A stretch of 64,000 nucleotides of DNA from positions 186,001 through 250,000 of the forward strand of contig JAPMTP010000078.1 of NCBI GenBank assembly GCA_026413225.1, in the 5' to 3' direction. Below, in pieces: positions 22,369 through 34,197 of the stretch. The DNA is from Otis tarda (taxonomy: Eukaryota > Chordata > Aves > Otidiformes > Otididae). The notes under the pieces are model-generated. The model made no database searches, was not told the DNA's origin, and was given only the letters and a program-made list of their open reading frames with translations. A program made the position numbers and the translations under genes. Within the stretch, counting starts at the first letter, position 1; each line of letters starts with the position of its first letter.

Positions 22369-24327
22369 GAGTCCATTTCCGTATGTCAATAGTAAGTGTC
22401 AGAATCCTGGTGATGCAGGAAAGCCGAGAGACCCAATGTTTTTGAGCTTGTAGATGCGGTGGGAAGAGTCGGTGAGGAGCAGCAAGAACTTTCAGAGCAG
22501 GCACTTCTGGTGTTGGAGTAATCGTCTGATGTTCGGGACTTATAAGATTCATTCTCAGAGGGCTGCCAGGTTGACTTGGTGGCAAATGTCAGAGTCCTGT
22601 TGGCCTAGGGAAGCCCAGAGCAATCGTCTGACATTGGGGATAGTCCTAGTCAGTCCTAGACCACCAGGACTCCGACATTTTCCACCATTTCAAGCCGGCA
22701 GCCCTGTGAGCAGCTCTTGCTGCTCCTCACCGGTTGTTGACGCCACATCTACAACACCACAGACACTGGGGCTCCGGGCTTTCCCTGACGAACAGCGCTT
22801 CGACGTTTACCATCAACTGCACTGGAGCACCCACTAAAATATTACTCTAAAAGCAAGAACGTCGGACCATTGTTCCCACACCAAAAGTGCCAGCAACTAA
22901 AGCTCTTGCTGCTCCTCACCGGCAGTTGACGCCACATTTACAGCATCACAGACACTGGGGCTGCGGGCTTTCCCACACGAACAGGGCTTCGACGTTTACC
23001 ATCAACTGCACGGAAGAGCCCACTGAAAAAATACCCTAAAAATCATGAATGTCAGATGATTGCTCCCATACCAAAAGAGCCAGCAACTAAAGCTCTTGCT
23101 GCTCCTCACCTGCCCTTCACACCGCATCTACAGGACCACAAACACCGGGGCTCTGGGCTTTCCCTGATGAACAGTGCTTCAACGTTTAACATCATCTGCA
23201 CGGAAGGGTCCACAGAAAAAATATCCTAAAAATCACGAATGTCGGACGATTGTACCCACACCAAAAGTGCCAGCAACTAAAGCTCCTGCTGCTCCTCACC
23301 GGCCGTTGAGGCCGCATCTACAACACCACAGACATTGGGGCTCCGGGCTTTCCCTGACAGACAGCGCTTAGACGTTTACCATCTACTGCACAGGGCCGCC
23401 CACTGAAAATATAGCCTAAAAATCAAGAACCTCAGACGATTGCTCCAACACCAAAAGTGCCAGGAACTAAAGCTCTTCCTGTTCCTCACCCACCCTTCAC
23501 ACCACATCTACAGCACCACTGACACTGGCGCTCCGGGCTATCCCTGACGAACAGCGCTTTGACGTTTACCATCAACTGCATAGGAGCACCCACTAAAAAA
23601 AATACCATAAAAAATATGAATGTCTGACGATTGCTCCCACACCAAAAGTGCTAGCAACTCAAGCTCTTGCTACTCCTCACCAGCCGCTAACGCCGCATCT
23701 ACAGTACCACAGACACTGGGGCTCCGGGCTTTCTCTGACGAACAGCGCTTTGACGTTTACCAACAGCTGCACAGAAGCGCCCACAGAAAATATATCCCAA
23801 AATCACGAACGTTGGACGATTGCTCCCATACCAAAAGTGCCAGCAACTAAAGCACTTGCTGCTCCTCACCAGCAGTTGACTACGCATCTGCAGCACCACA
23901 GACATTGGGGCTCTGGGCTTTTCATGACCAACAGCGCTTCGACGTTTACCATCAACTGCATAGGAGCACCCACTAAAAAAAATACCATAAAAGGTACGAA
24001 TGTCAGACGAATGCTCCCACAGCAAAAGTGCCAGCAACTCAGGCTCTCGCTGCTCCTCACCGGCCGTTCACGCCGCGTCTACAGCATCACAGACAATGGG
24101 CCTTCTGGCTTTTCCGGACGAACAGCGCTTCGAAGTTTCCCATCAACTGCACAGGGCCGTCCACTGAAAAAATACCCTAAAAATCACGAATGTCGCACCA
24201 TTGCTCCCACACCAACCATGCCAGACACTAAAGCTCTTTCTGCACCTCACCAGCAACTGATGCCGCATCTACAGCACCACAGACACTGGGGCTGCGGGCT
24301 TTCCCTGACGATCAGCGCTTCGACATT
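22369..24327 (-). repeat. ~190-bp satellite after provirus B
   Basis: About ten monomers of subfamily I, minus-oriented except for the first ~270 bp, which form the plus-oriented half of the inverted junction. The block matches 34227-36365 with one monomer missing. It ends abruptly inside a monomer at TTCGACATTA (24319-24328), where 744-bp satellite begins. Confidence 0.93.
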
Positions 24328-24398
24328 ATCCGCTGTTCGTCGGTTGGAGGACGCCTTCCTTCTGCGCGGCTGGTTCCTCCAACCGACGAACAGCGGAT
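24328..24398. repeat. Hairpin at the ~190-bp / 744-bp satellite junction
   Basis: A perfect 24-bp stem (24328-24351 with 24375-24398) and a 23-nt loop. It is the reverse complement of the hairpin at 15436-15506. On its left the sequence is ~190-bp satellite; on its right 744-bp satellite continues, carrying the rare GTGAGCC variant (complement near 24406-24412). Confidence 0.93.
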
Positions 24399-27300
24399 GC
24401 TCGCCGGCTCACGCGAGCTGGCCGCACTCGAAGCTCTCGCGGCTCTCGTCTCGCTCTTTCCCGCAGAGCTCCGGGGATCCGGACGAGGAGGCTCTCTGCC
24501 TTCGCGGCACAACTTGAACCGCGAAAGCCGCAATGATCTTTGTCCAAGCTGCGCAGAAGCAGCAAAGCACTAAAACAGCAAACGTCTGGCCAAACTCTCA
24601 CTTGAAAAGGGTCAGCACGGAAAGCTCTTGCTGCTCTTCACTCGCTCTTGGTAACGGCCCCGCCGGCGCAGAAGCATTGCGACTCTTCGCTTCCCTGGAT
24701 GATTTGCTCACCAACACTTCTCATCAGCCACAGCCGGCTGCCCGGAGAAATAAAGGGCTGTGAAGATAGTAGAAGGCACGAGTGTTGCCGCACGAGAAGT
24801 GCCTGCTCCGGAGGCTTCTTGCTAGAAGCCCTAAAGTCACAAGAACATTGTATCTCTGTGCTGCTTTCCTGAACAGCTTGCGCTGGGACAGTTCCAATCG
24901 TGTTTTCCAAGCTGTCCGGGGTGGTGAGGCACTAAAAGTGCGGATGTCTGGCGACTCTCCAACACGCGAACCGGCTGCTCTGAACGCCCTTACTGCTCTT
25001 CACGTGTGCTTTCTAGCAGATCTACGGACACACAAACGTCGAGCCCCTTCGCTATCCTACACAGCTAGCACACTGGCAGTTACCGTCAACTTGGAACCAG
25101 CCGCGCAGAAGGAAGGCGTCCTCCAACCGACGAACAGCGGATGCTCGCCGGCACACGCGAGCTGGCCGCACTCGAAGCTCTCGCGGCTCTCGTCTCGCTC
25201 TTTCCCGCAGAGCTCCGGGGATCCGGACGAGGAGGCTCTCTGCCTTCGCGGCACAACTTGAACCGCGAAAGCCGCAATGATCTTTGTCCAAGCTGCGCAG
25301 AAGCAGCAAAGCACTAAAACAGCAAACGTCTGGCCAAACTCTCACTTGAAAAGGGTCAGCACGGAAAGCTCTTGCTGCTCTTCACTCGCTCTTGGTAACG
25401 GCCCCGCCGGCGCAGAAGCATTGCGACTCTTCGCTTCCCTGGATGATTTGCTCACCAACACTTCTCATCAGCCACAGCCGGCTGCCCGGAGAAATAAAGG
25501 GCTGTGAAGATAGTAGAAGGCACGAGTGTTGCCGCACGAGAAGTGCCTGCTCCGGAGGCTTCTTGCTAGAAGCCCTAAAGTCACAAGAACATTGTATCTC
25601 TGTGCTGCTTTCCTGAACAGCTTGCGCTGGGACAGTTCCAATCGTGTTTTCCAAGCTGTCCGGGGTGGTGAGGCACTAAAAGTGCGGATGTCTGGCGACT
25701 CTCCAACACGCGAACCGGCTGCTCTGAACGCCCTTACTGCTCTTCACGTGTGCTTTCTAGCAGATCTACGGACACACAAACGTCGAGCCCCTTCGCTATC
25801 CTACACAGCTAGCACACTGGCAGTTACCGTCAACTTGGAACCAGCCGCGCAGAAGGAAGGCGTCCTCCAACCGACGAACAGCGGATGCTCGCCGGCACAC
25901 GCGAGCTGGCCGCACTCGAAGCTCTCGCGGCTCTCGTCTCGCTCTTTCCCGCAGAGCTCCGGGGATCCGGACGAGGAGGCTCTCTGCCTTCGCGGCACAA
26001 CTTGAACCGCGAAAGCCGCAATGATCTTTGTCCAAGCTGCGCAGAAGCAGCAAAGCACTAAAACAGCAAACGTCTGGCCAAACTCTCACTTGAAAAGGGT
26101 CAGCACGGAAAGCTCTTGCTGCTCTTCACTCGCTCTTGGTAACGGCCCCGCCGGCGCAGAAGCATTGCGACTCTTCGCTTCCCTGGATGATTTGCTCACC
26201 AACACTTCTCATCAGCCATAGCCGGCTGCCCGGAGGAAAAAAAGGGCTGTGAAGATAGTAGAAGGCACGAGTGTTGCCGCACGAGAAGTGCCTGCTCCGG
26301 AGGCTTCTTGCTAGAAGCCCTAAAGTCACAAGAACATTGTATCTCTGTGCTGCTTTCCTGAACAGCTTGCGCTGGGACAGTTCCAATCGTGTTTTCCAAG
26401 CTGTCCGGGGTGGTGAGGCACTAAGAGTGCGGATGTCTGGCGACTCTCCAACACGCGAACCGGCTGCTCTGAACGCCCTTACTGCTCTTCACGTGTGCTT
26501 TCTAGCAGATCTACGGACACACAAACGTCGAGCCCCTTCGCTATCCTACACAGCTAGCACACTGGCAGTTACCGTCAACTTGGAACCAGCCGCGCAGAAG
26601 GAAGGCGTCCTCCAACCGACGAACAGCGGATGCTCGCCGGCACACGCGAGCTGGCCGCACTCGAAGCTCTCGCGGCTCTCGTCTCGCTCTTTCCCGCAGA
26701 GCTCCGGGGATCCGGACGAGGAGGCTCTCTGCCTTCGCTGCACAACTTGAACCGCGAAAGCCGCAATGATCTTTGTCCAAGCTGCGCAGAAGCAGCAAAG
26801 CACTAAAACAGCAAACGTCTGGCCAAACTCTCACTTGAAAAGGGTCAGCACGGAAAGCTCTTGCTGCTCTTCACTCGCTCTTGGTAACGGCCCCGCCGGC
26901 GCAGAAGCATTGCGACTCTTCGCTTCCCTGGATGATTTGCTCACCAACACTTCTCATCAGCCACAGCCGGCTGCCCGGAGAAAAAAAGGGCTGTGAAGAT
27001 AGTAGAAGGCACGAGTGTTGCCGCACGAGAAGTGCCTGCTCCGGAGGCTTCTTGCTAGAAGCCCTAAAGTCACAAGAACATTGTATCTCTGTGCTGCTTT
27101 CCTGAACAGCTTGCGCTGGGACAGTTCCAATCGTGTTTTCCAAGCTGTCCGGGGTGGTGAGGCACTAAAAGTGCGGATGTCTGGCGACTCTCCAACACGA
27201 GAACCGGCTGCTCTGAAAGCCCTTACTGCTCTTCACGTGTGCTTTCTAGCAGATCTACGGACACACAAACGTCGTGCCCCTTCGCTATCCTACACAGCTA

Positions 27301-27724
27301 GCACACTGGCAGTTACCGTCAACTTGGAACCCGCCGCGCAGAAGGAAGGCGTCCTCCAACCGACGAACAGCGGATGCTCGCCGGCACACGCGAGCTGGCC
27401 GCACTCGAAGCTCTCGCGGCTCTCGTCTCGCTCTTTCCCGCAGAGCTCCGGGGATCCCGGACGAGGAGGCTCTCTGCCTTCGCTGCACAACTTGAACCGC
27501 GAAAGCCGCAATGATCTTTGTCCAAGCTGCGCAGAAGCAGCAAAGCACTAAAACAGCAAACGTCTGGCCAAACTCTCACTTGAAAAGGGTCAGCACGGAA
27601 AGCTCTTGCTGCTCTTCACTCGCTCTTGGTAACGGCCCCGCCGGCGCAGAAGCATTGCGACTCTTCGCTTCCCTGGATGATTTGCCCACCAACACTTCTC
27701 ATCAGCTAAAGCCGGCTGCCCGGA
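24328..27724 (-). repeat. 744-bp satellite array, about 4.5 units
   Basis: Minus-oriented counterpart of 11368-15459 with one unit fewer. Units again step by 744 bp (frames start at 24782, 25526, 26271 and 27015; one step is 745). Sporadic changes mark single units, such as TAGCCGG against CAGCCGG near 26219, and the corresponding unit of the left arm shares that change (13614), which confirms unit-by-unit pairing of the arms. The last unit meets provirus C at about 27725. Confidence 0.95.
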
Positions 27725-27725
27725 G

Positions 27726-29010
27726 GAGAAAACAGGGGCTACGAATATCCCCTCACAAGGGGATATTAGGCGCAAATTGCAAAAACTAAGACCTCCTGAA
27801 AACAGAGCCTTAGAAAGGTTATTAGAAGAAGCATGGAGAATATTTAGCAATCGAGAGGAAAGTTACAGGCAAGACGAGAAGAAAATACTAGCAGTGGTAA
27901 GAGAAAAATGAAAATCGGAAATTTAAAGTTAAACCAATGCGTGGGCTGACGCCTCTGGGTAGGAATCAATGTGCGATATATAAAAAGCCCGGACACTGGA
28001 AGAACGAGTGCCCTGAGCGCCAAAGGAACGCTAGATGGCGCAACAATCAAGGGAAAACGGTAGCTCACGTGGCTGAAGAAAATTGTCTAGCCGACCTCTC
28101 AGTAAAAATAAAGTTAGGGGAAGAACAAAAAGAAATCAAATTTTTAGTAGACACGGGAGCGACTTATTCTGTTCTGAATCAAGCTTTGATGCCTCTGGAA
28201 AATGATTATATTACAGTGAAAGGTGCGACAGGCCAGACTGAAGAGGCTTGCTTTTGCAGACCCTTAAAATACAAATTGGGGAAGCAAGTGGGGATCCATA
28301 AATTTCTGTATATGCCAAATTCTCCAAAGGCCCTTCTTGCTAGGGATTTATTAGAACAACTAGAAGCAACAATCAAATTTAAGCAAGGGGAAGTTACTCT
28401 GGAGGTAAATGATCACCAATACGTTCAAATTATGAGTCTATCCTTGGTCAGTACCCCTGCAACAGGAGACATTGGTGCAAGAATTGTTGACCAAGTATAT
28501 CCCGGAGTCTGGGCAACCGATATACCTGGACGAGCAAAGAACGCACCACCAACAATAGTAAAACTAAAGGAGGGACAGAGTGCCATCAGGATCAAACAAT
28601 ACCCACTGAAAATGGAAGATAGGGAAGGAATTTGTCCCATCATAGAGCGGTTCATAGAACTAAGACTACTAAAAGAATGTGAGTCAGAATTCAATACACC
28701 TATGCTTCCAGTTAAGAAACCTGATGGGTCCTATAGGATAGTTCAAGACTTAAGAGCCATCAACAAAATAACAGCGGACCTATACCCTGTGGTAGCTAAC
28801 ACCTATACCCTATTAACCACGCTAAAACCTGATTTAGCTTGGTTTACGGTCCTAGATTTAAAAGATGCTTTCTTTTGCCTCCCTCTCCATGAAGCCAGCC
28901 AGAAAATTTTTGCTTTCGCATGGGAAAATCCCAAAAGTGGTCGAAAGACACATGGACGGTGTTGCCGTAGGGGTTTAAAAATAGCCCCACAGTTTTTGGG
29001 AATCAGCTAG
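27726..29010 (+). pseudogene. gag end, NC, protease and RT fingers of provirus C
   Basis: 27726-27911 is the charged C-terminal part of gag capsid, ending at TGA 27909-27911. 27937-29010 (357 aa) contains the nucleocapsid knuckle (C12, Y15 in place of Cys, H20, C25), the protease with DTGA at 72-75 and ALLARDLL at 132-139, and the RT fingers with PVKKPDGSYRIVQDLR and LDLKDAFF (Asp near 307). Shortly after residue 338 (GRKT) the true RT frame is lost. The resumed frame meets a TAG at 28968-28970. Confidence 0.92.
27744..27767. repeat. Perfect 10-bp hairpin at the truncated gag end
   Basis: AATATCCCCT and AGGGGATATT flank a CACA loop, about 20 bp inside the provirus/satellite breakpoint. The same hairpin is at 11325-11348 in A and about 15874-15897 in B. 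It lies in gag coding sequence and may be chance, though inverted repeats are common near rearrangement points. Confidence 0.8.
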
Positions 29011-29018
29011 CAAAGGAC

Positions 29019-30311
29019 TTGGGATCATGGGAACCACCATCAGAAGAAGGGAAGGTGTTACAATATGTAGACAACCTTCTTATTGCAACCAGAACCAAAG
29101 AATCCTGTGTCATTGGGACCGTGAGTCTGTTACATTTCCTAAGACTACAGGGATATCGGGTTTCTAAGAAAAAGGCACAGGTGTTGTTACAACCCCAGGT
29201 CACGTACCTGGGGTACGAGATCAGTGCCGGACAACAGATCCTAGGACAAGCCCGGAAAGAGGCCATATGCCAAACCCCCCGACCACAAACTATAAAGGAA
29301 CTACGGACATTCTTAGGAATGACGGGGTGGTGCCGACTTTGGATATGTGCTTATGGTCTGCTTGTTAAGCCCCTATATTCCCTGATAGCAGCTAACCAAA
29401 AGGATCTCCAGTGGGATGCTGAGTCAGATCGAGCCTTCCATCAGCTGAAGAAAGCCCTGATGTCGGCACCAGCACTGGGACTTCCTGATGTGAGTAAGCC
29501 ATTTTTTCTATTTTCCCACGAAAAACAAGGAATGGCACTAGGAATATTGGCACAAGATTTGGGACCATACAGATGGGCGGTAGCATACTTCTCCAAACAG
29601 CTGGATGCCGCTGCGAAAGGGTGGCCCAGCTGTCTGAGAGCAGTAGCAGCTGTCATTCTAAACATTCAAGAAGCCCGAAAGTTCACTCTAGGCCAGAAAA
29701 TGACTGTCCTAGTTTCCCATACTGTAGCTGCGGTCCTTGAAGCAAAAGGAGGGCATTGGCTTTCCCCACAAAGGTTCCTGAAATATCAAGCTATAATGGT
29801 TGAACAGGATGATGTTGAAATCGTGACCACAAACATCATCAATCCGGCCTCATTCCTTGATGGGAACATCGGGGAGCCAGTGAGTCATGACTGCTTGGAA
29901 ACAATTGAAACCACGTATTCTAGTCAAACGGATCTTAAAGATGTCCCTATCGATGGAGCCGAACATTGGTTCACCGATGGAAGCAGCTATATGTTAAATG
30001 GAAGGCGGCATTCCGGATATGCTGTTACCACTTTCGAAAAGGTGATAGAGTCCAGGCCACTATCAGCCGACGTCTCGGCCCAAAAGGCCGAGATCATAGC
30101 CCTTACCCGAGCCCTGGAGAGAGCCCAGGGAAGGACTGTAAACATTTGGACTGACTTTAAATATGCCTTTGGGGTGGTACATGCCCATGGAGCAATATGG
30201 AAGGAAAGAGGACGGTTAAATTCTCATGGAAAAACCATCAAACACAGAAGAGATTTTGAAAATCCTGAATGCAGTCCAACTTCCCGAAAAGGTGGCAATT
30301 ATGCATATTAA
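29019..30311 (+). pseudogene. RT palm to RNase H of provirus C
   Basis: 430 codons. Residues 16-19 read YVDN, so the second Asp of the YxDD polymerase motif is Asn (codon 29073-29075). RT thumb and connection follow. RNase H lies at about 310-410 with D320, E358 and D379. The real RNase H frame leaves near 30225 and resumes in the overlapping frame at 30226. The M at 29019 is only the first ATG after a stop, not a biological start. Confidence 0.92.
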
Positions 30312-31652
30312 AGCACACCAGAAAGTGAGCACAGAATTGGAAAGAGGAAATGAGCTGGCAGATAGGGAAGCAAAACAAGCAGCTAGAGAAACAATCAAGG
30401 TAGAGGGTGCGCTAATTCCTGATGGACAGGTATTTCTAGAAGGTAAACCAGAATACACAAAGGAAGACGGCAAACTTATTAATGATCTAAAGGGATCATA
30501 TAATGAGGAAGGGTGGGCCAATTACTACCCCTCACACGGGAGGGTAGTAATTCCCTCCTACATGATATGGTCAGTAGTCCGAGAAGAACATAGAAAAAGA
30601 CACTGGGGGGGCGGGGGGCGGGGCAGAAGCCCTATATAAAGATCTCTTCAGGAACATAATAGCGCGAAACTTATACACTACCGTTAGACAAGTAAGTCAA
30701 CAATGTGATCTTTGTCTCCAGACTAATCCTAAAGTTGTAAAAGGGCCGAAACTTGAAAAAAATCGGAAAGGGGAATGGTCCGGGACAACATTGGCAGATT
30801 GATTTCTCAGAACTCCCTAGAAAAGGGGGTACCGATACTTAGTAGTACTTACTGATACCTTTTCAGGCTGGCCAGAAGCTTCCCCGTGCAGAACTGCTAA
30901 AGCCCGGGAAGTAACCAAAATACTGCTCCAGGAAATAGTACCTAGGTTTGGAGTCCCAGCGGTAATGTCCTCGGATAGAGGACCACATTTTGTGTCCAGA
31001 ATAGTACAAGAAATTAGCCACCATCTAGGGATAGATTGGCAATTACATACCTCTTACCGACCACAATCAAGTGGCCAGGTGGAGAAAATGAATCACCTAA
31101 TCAAACAACAGATTGTCAAGTTGGGTCAGGAAACTAATCTAACTTGGCCTCAGTCTTTACCATTAGCTCTTATACAAATACGAACCAGACCAAGAGCAAG
31201 AGAAGGGCTTAGTCCATTCAAAATTCTATATGGCCGACCCTATGGGGTACAAAAGGGAACACCTTCACAAATTGGTGAAGAAATAATGACCTCCTATATG
31301 GTGGCACTAAACAAACAATCAAAAAGAATTGAAAAACATGTAATGGGAACACGTAGTAGGGGTCTGGATGGGCCTGTTCACGATATACAACCAGGGGACT
31401 ACATATATGTCTCTTACAGAAAAAACCCCGGAACCACAGTGGACCGGACCTTTTCAAGTCCTCCTCACCACCTACATGGCAATTAAGGTAGAGGGACAGA
31501 ACTCCTGCATACACCATACTCGGATCAAGAGAGCCTCTGCAACCCTGTGGAAAGTAACTCCAGACAACAACGAAGACTTGAGACTTAAACTCGTTCGAAC
31601 GGATAAGGGCAGGAACAATGTGGGTAACAAGTATGTGAGCCAAAAGCAGTAG
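30226..31652 (+). pseudogene. RNase H end and integrase of provirus C
   Basis: 30226-30639 carries HIKAHQ and ELADREAKQAA of RNase H and the H-x3-H half of the integrase zinc site. A G-rich tract (30605-30623) shifts the frame, and CDLC is read near 30706-30717. The core opens with QIDFSEL, breaks at a five-G run near 30825-30830, and resumes with SDRGPHF and its Glu at D+36 in 30965-31486. The C-terminal domain (WTGPFQVLLTT) is in 31368-31652. All DDE residues exist but in broken frames. Confidence 0.88.
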
Positions 31653-31737
31653 TGAACTGGTGGGACACCACAGCAAACGATACCGGACAAAGAAACCAGG
31701 ACCGGCCAGTAACTAATATTGCCCAAATCTGTCATCA

Positions 31738-32212
31738 GTGCAGTTTATTTGTCATTTTATTATAGGAAATATAAAACCCATTTTAGTAGGTCACAGAAGG
31801 CAGTACATTATCTACAGAAGTAGCTGTACTAATCCTCTAGAACAACCACATCCTAAAATGACCAATTGTTTAACTGGAATTGTGATTGGGTTTGCAATAT
31901 TTTCCTGCATTTTACCACTAACTTGTAATCAAAAGGACACCAAATGGCCGTGGTCTCACGCCTACCTTGGATTTACAGGAAGCATGGGACCACCTTTTAA
32001 ATGGTCGGGCTTAAACTTGGCCGCTGTGGTTATGCACGAAATGGAAATGTACTCAGGGCATGAGTGGGGCTGGGACAGAGGCAACAGGGATCCTTAATAC
32101 TACGGTGCCCCCTGTTGTGATCTTCTTGATTAGCTTAGGAATTTTATTAATATTAACTATTATGCTGTACCTATGGGTTTGGAGAATGTTTAAGAAAGTA
32201 ACACTGTCGTAA
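31738..32212 (+). pseudogene. env remnant of provirus C
   Basis: 31738-32097 (119 aa) contains a possible ATG at 31858-31860 and a hydrophobic leader ending near LPLTC. 32105-32212 encodes the membrane anchor (VVIFLISLGILLILTIMLY) and a basic tail in a different frame. A normal env is several times longer. The surface subunit, its cleavage site, the fusion region and the cysteine motif of the transmembrane ectodomain are not present. The stop codon at 32210-32212 is contributed by the nested LTR that begins at about 32205. Confidence 0.78.
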
Positions 32213-33054
32213 CTGTGCCCCGATCACCAGACCAGACTACGCAGTCTCTCCCTCACTCCCCCCACCCTCCAAGAGAACAGGGGGAGATAATATAAAGAAA
32301 AACGGCTCGAGGTTTGACATAAGGACAGGGAGAAATCCTTAAAGTTACCGTTACAGGCAAAACAGACTCCTCTTGGGGAAAACTATTCATTTATTACTAC
32401 AAACAGCAAGATAATGAGACAGAGAACAAGATAACCTCCCTCCACCCCTCCCTCTTCCCAAGCTTAACATTATCTCTACTACCTTCCCCTCCCCGAGTTG
32501 CACAGGAAAGGGAAGAGGGAATGGGGATGGCGGTCAGTTCATCACACGTTGTTTTATGCCGCTGCTTCATGGTTGGGGGAAGACCTCCTCACATTCCTCC
32601 CCTGCCCTGTTGTGGGGTCCCTCCCATACATCACAGTCCTTCGTGAAACTGCTCCGGCGTGGGTCATCTCTTCCACGGAGTGCAGTCTCTCCAGAATGGC
32701 TGTCCCAGCGGGCCCTCCACGGGCCGATTCGGGCCCAGTCAGCAGCCTGGCAAGAGGCCAGAGAGTGAGGCCTGCAAGGCCCATGAGGCCTGTGCCTCCC
32801 CCTCTGTGCCTCTGCCCCCGCTCAGCTTCTTCACATCTTCTCTTCCCTCTTTTTTTTTTCTTCTGTTTTCCCCTTCTTAAATATGTTATCGCAGAGGCGT
32901 TATCACGGAACATTCTGCTACCAATCGGCTCAGCTTTGGCCAGCAGCGGGTCCGCCCTAGGCCTGGCAGAATCCACTGAACAAAGGGGAGTGACTTCTAG
33001 CAGTTTCCTACAGAAGCTACCACATTAGCCGCCCCCCCCCAACAAAACCGTGTA
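32205..33054 (-). mobile_element. Nested ~850-bp solo LTR in provirus C
   Basis: Same insertion as in A and B. AATAAA is present on the minus strand (complement near 32390-32395). Between this LTR and the polypurine tract, 33055-33120 holds what is probably the severed 3' end of env and the leader to the tract. No other feature is seen there. Confidence 0.75.
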
Positions 33055-33194
33055 TGATGCTTCATATCATTCAGGGAAACTGTTTAAGTAAAAGAATTTA
33101 CTTAGTGTGATAAAAAGGGGGATTGATATAGGGGACCACGTAGAAATGGGGACAATAAGTTAATCACAACTATATATGTATGCACTTAAAGAAT

Positions 33195-33636
33195 TGCTGT
33201 AGTTCAGCCCCAATCGGGACCAGACTACACAGTCTCTCTCTCACTCCCCGCCCCCAAGAGAACAGGGGGAGATTTGGTAAACAAAAGAAAACCAGGGAAA
33301 AAACCAAACACGTGGGTTGAGATTGAACAAAAAGTAAATTTAACAGTAATGACAGAAGAAAACAAAACAGTGATGCAATACAAATACAGTATAATGGCTT
33401 ACAACAAATCTCCACACTTAGTTTCTTCCAAGCAGCAGGAGGCTCCCTTCAGCACCCTCCTCGCTTATATACTGAGCATGATGTCAGATGGGATGGAACA
33501 GCCCTTTGGCTAATTTGGGTAAATTAACCCCAGCTGTTAGCTAATTAGTTAACTATCCCAGCCATAGGAGCTACCAGCTGCAGTTCTCCACCCAGCTCAG
33601 GTAAATATTAGCTCTATCCTAGCCAGAACCAGGACA
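33195..33636 (-). mobile_element. Nested ERVL-like solo LTR in provirus C
   Basis: 442 bp, with intact target duplications AGAAT at 33190-33194 and 33637-33641. Same site and orientation as in A and B. Confidence 0.87.
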
Positions 33637-34118
33637 AGAATATAGTTACAAAACATAGTCACGTAACCATATAGCTTAGAGAAACAATTAATGGAGGAGG
33701 AAGTCTGTTTTTTTTTCTTTTCCTGACGAAGGACTCATTTGTAAGGAGTGAGAAACAGTCTCGCATTATCTCAAGGGAGTGATTAGAAAGAACAAGAATT
33801 CAAAAACAGGATGGCATGTGTCACAAATACGTCTATAAACCTCCTTGCTAAGGTTAACAAGGACATGAATCAGCTCAAGCTGATAAGAACACTGCAGGCT
33901 TGCAGGATCATTGCATTCTAGGCTAAAGGTGAAAAGTACACCATGAAGAAGACCTACGGCCTTCATCCCAAAGACCACCGAAGACCCCTGCCCACAATTA
34001 TTGGGAGAATTTGCGCAAGCGCGAAGGACTGATAAGCTGATTAGCATACGAAGCAAGAGTAGGTGGGTTTAGGTAATGAATATGTCTAGGCGTCAATTGA
34101 ATATTCATTGTTTTATTG

Positions 34119-34127
34119 TATAAAAAT
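34119..34127 (+). promoter_or_regulatory. TATA box of the provirus LTR
   Basis: TATAAAAAT lies about 73 bp upstream of the AATAAA signal, as expected for a class I LTR with a short R region. The same box is at 4958-4966 (minus) in A and 22261-22269 in B. The sequence is unchanged in all three copies. Confidence 0.7.
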
Positions 34128-34176
34128 GGGACGGTTTTCTACCTCGGGCATGCACGCTTGTGGTGGAGCGATCCCC

Positions 34177-34197
34177 CGTGCATCTGCACGCAATAAA
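34177..34197 (+). terminator. Hairpin and AATAAA polyadenylation signal in LTR
   Basis: CGTGCA-TC-TGCACG forms a perfect 6-bp stem (34177-34190), followed one base later by AATAAA (34192-34197). The arrangement is identical in all three copies. Confidence 0.65.

Larger units (their letters stand above)
15483..24320. repeat. Direct duplicate of the 27353-36363 block
   Basis: The block 744-bp satellite fragment, provirus B, ~190-bp satellite has the same order and orientation as 27353-36363. The offset is about 11870-11872 bp across the provirus and 12043 bp in the distal satellite. Part of that step is one monomer present at 34814-35026 but absent here. Provirus ends and satellite breakpoints coincide, so both copies descend from one amplified block and not from independent insertions. 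This copy has more private differences in its 3' half than A and C have from each other. Confidence 0.9.

Noticed and set aside
27744..27767. Rho-independent-style terminator or RNA structure at the gag hairpin
   Set aside because: This is vertebrate DNA with no U tract after the stem. It is reported only as a short inverted repeat near a breakpoint.
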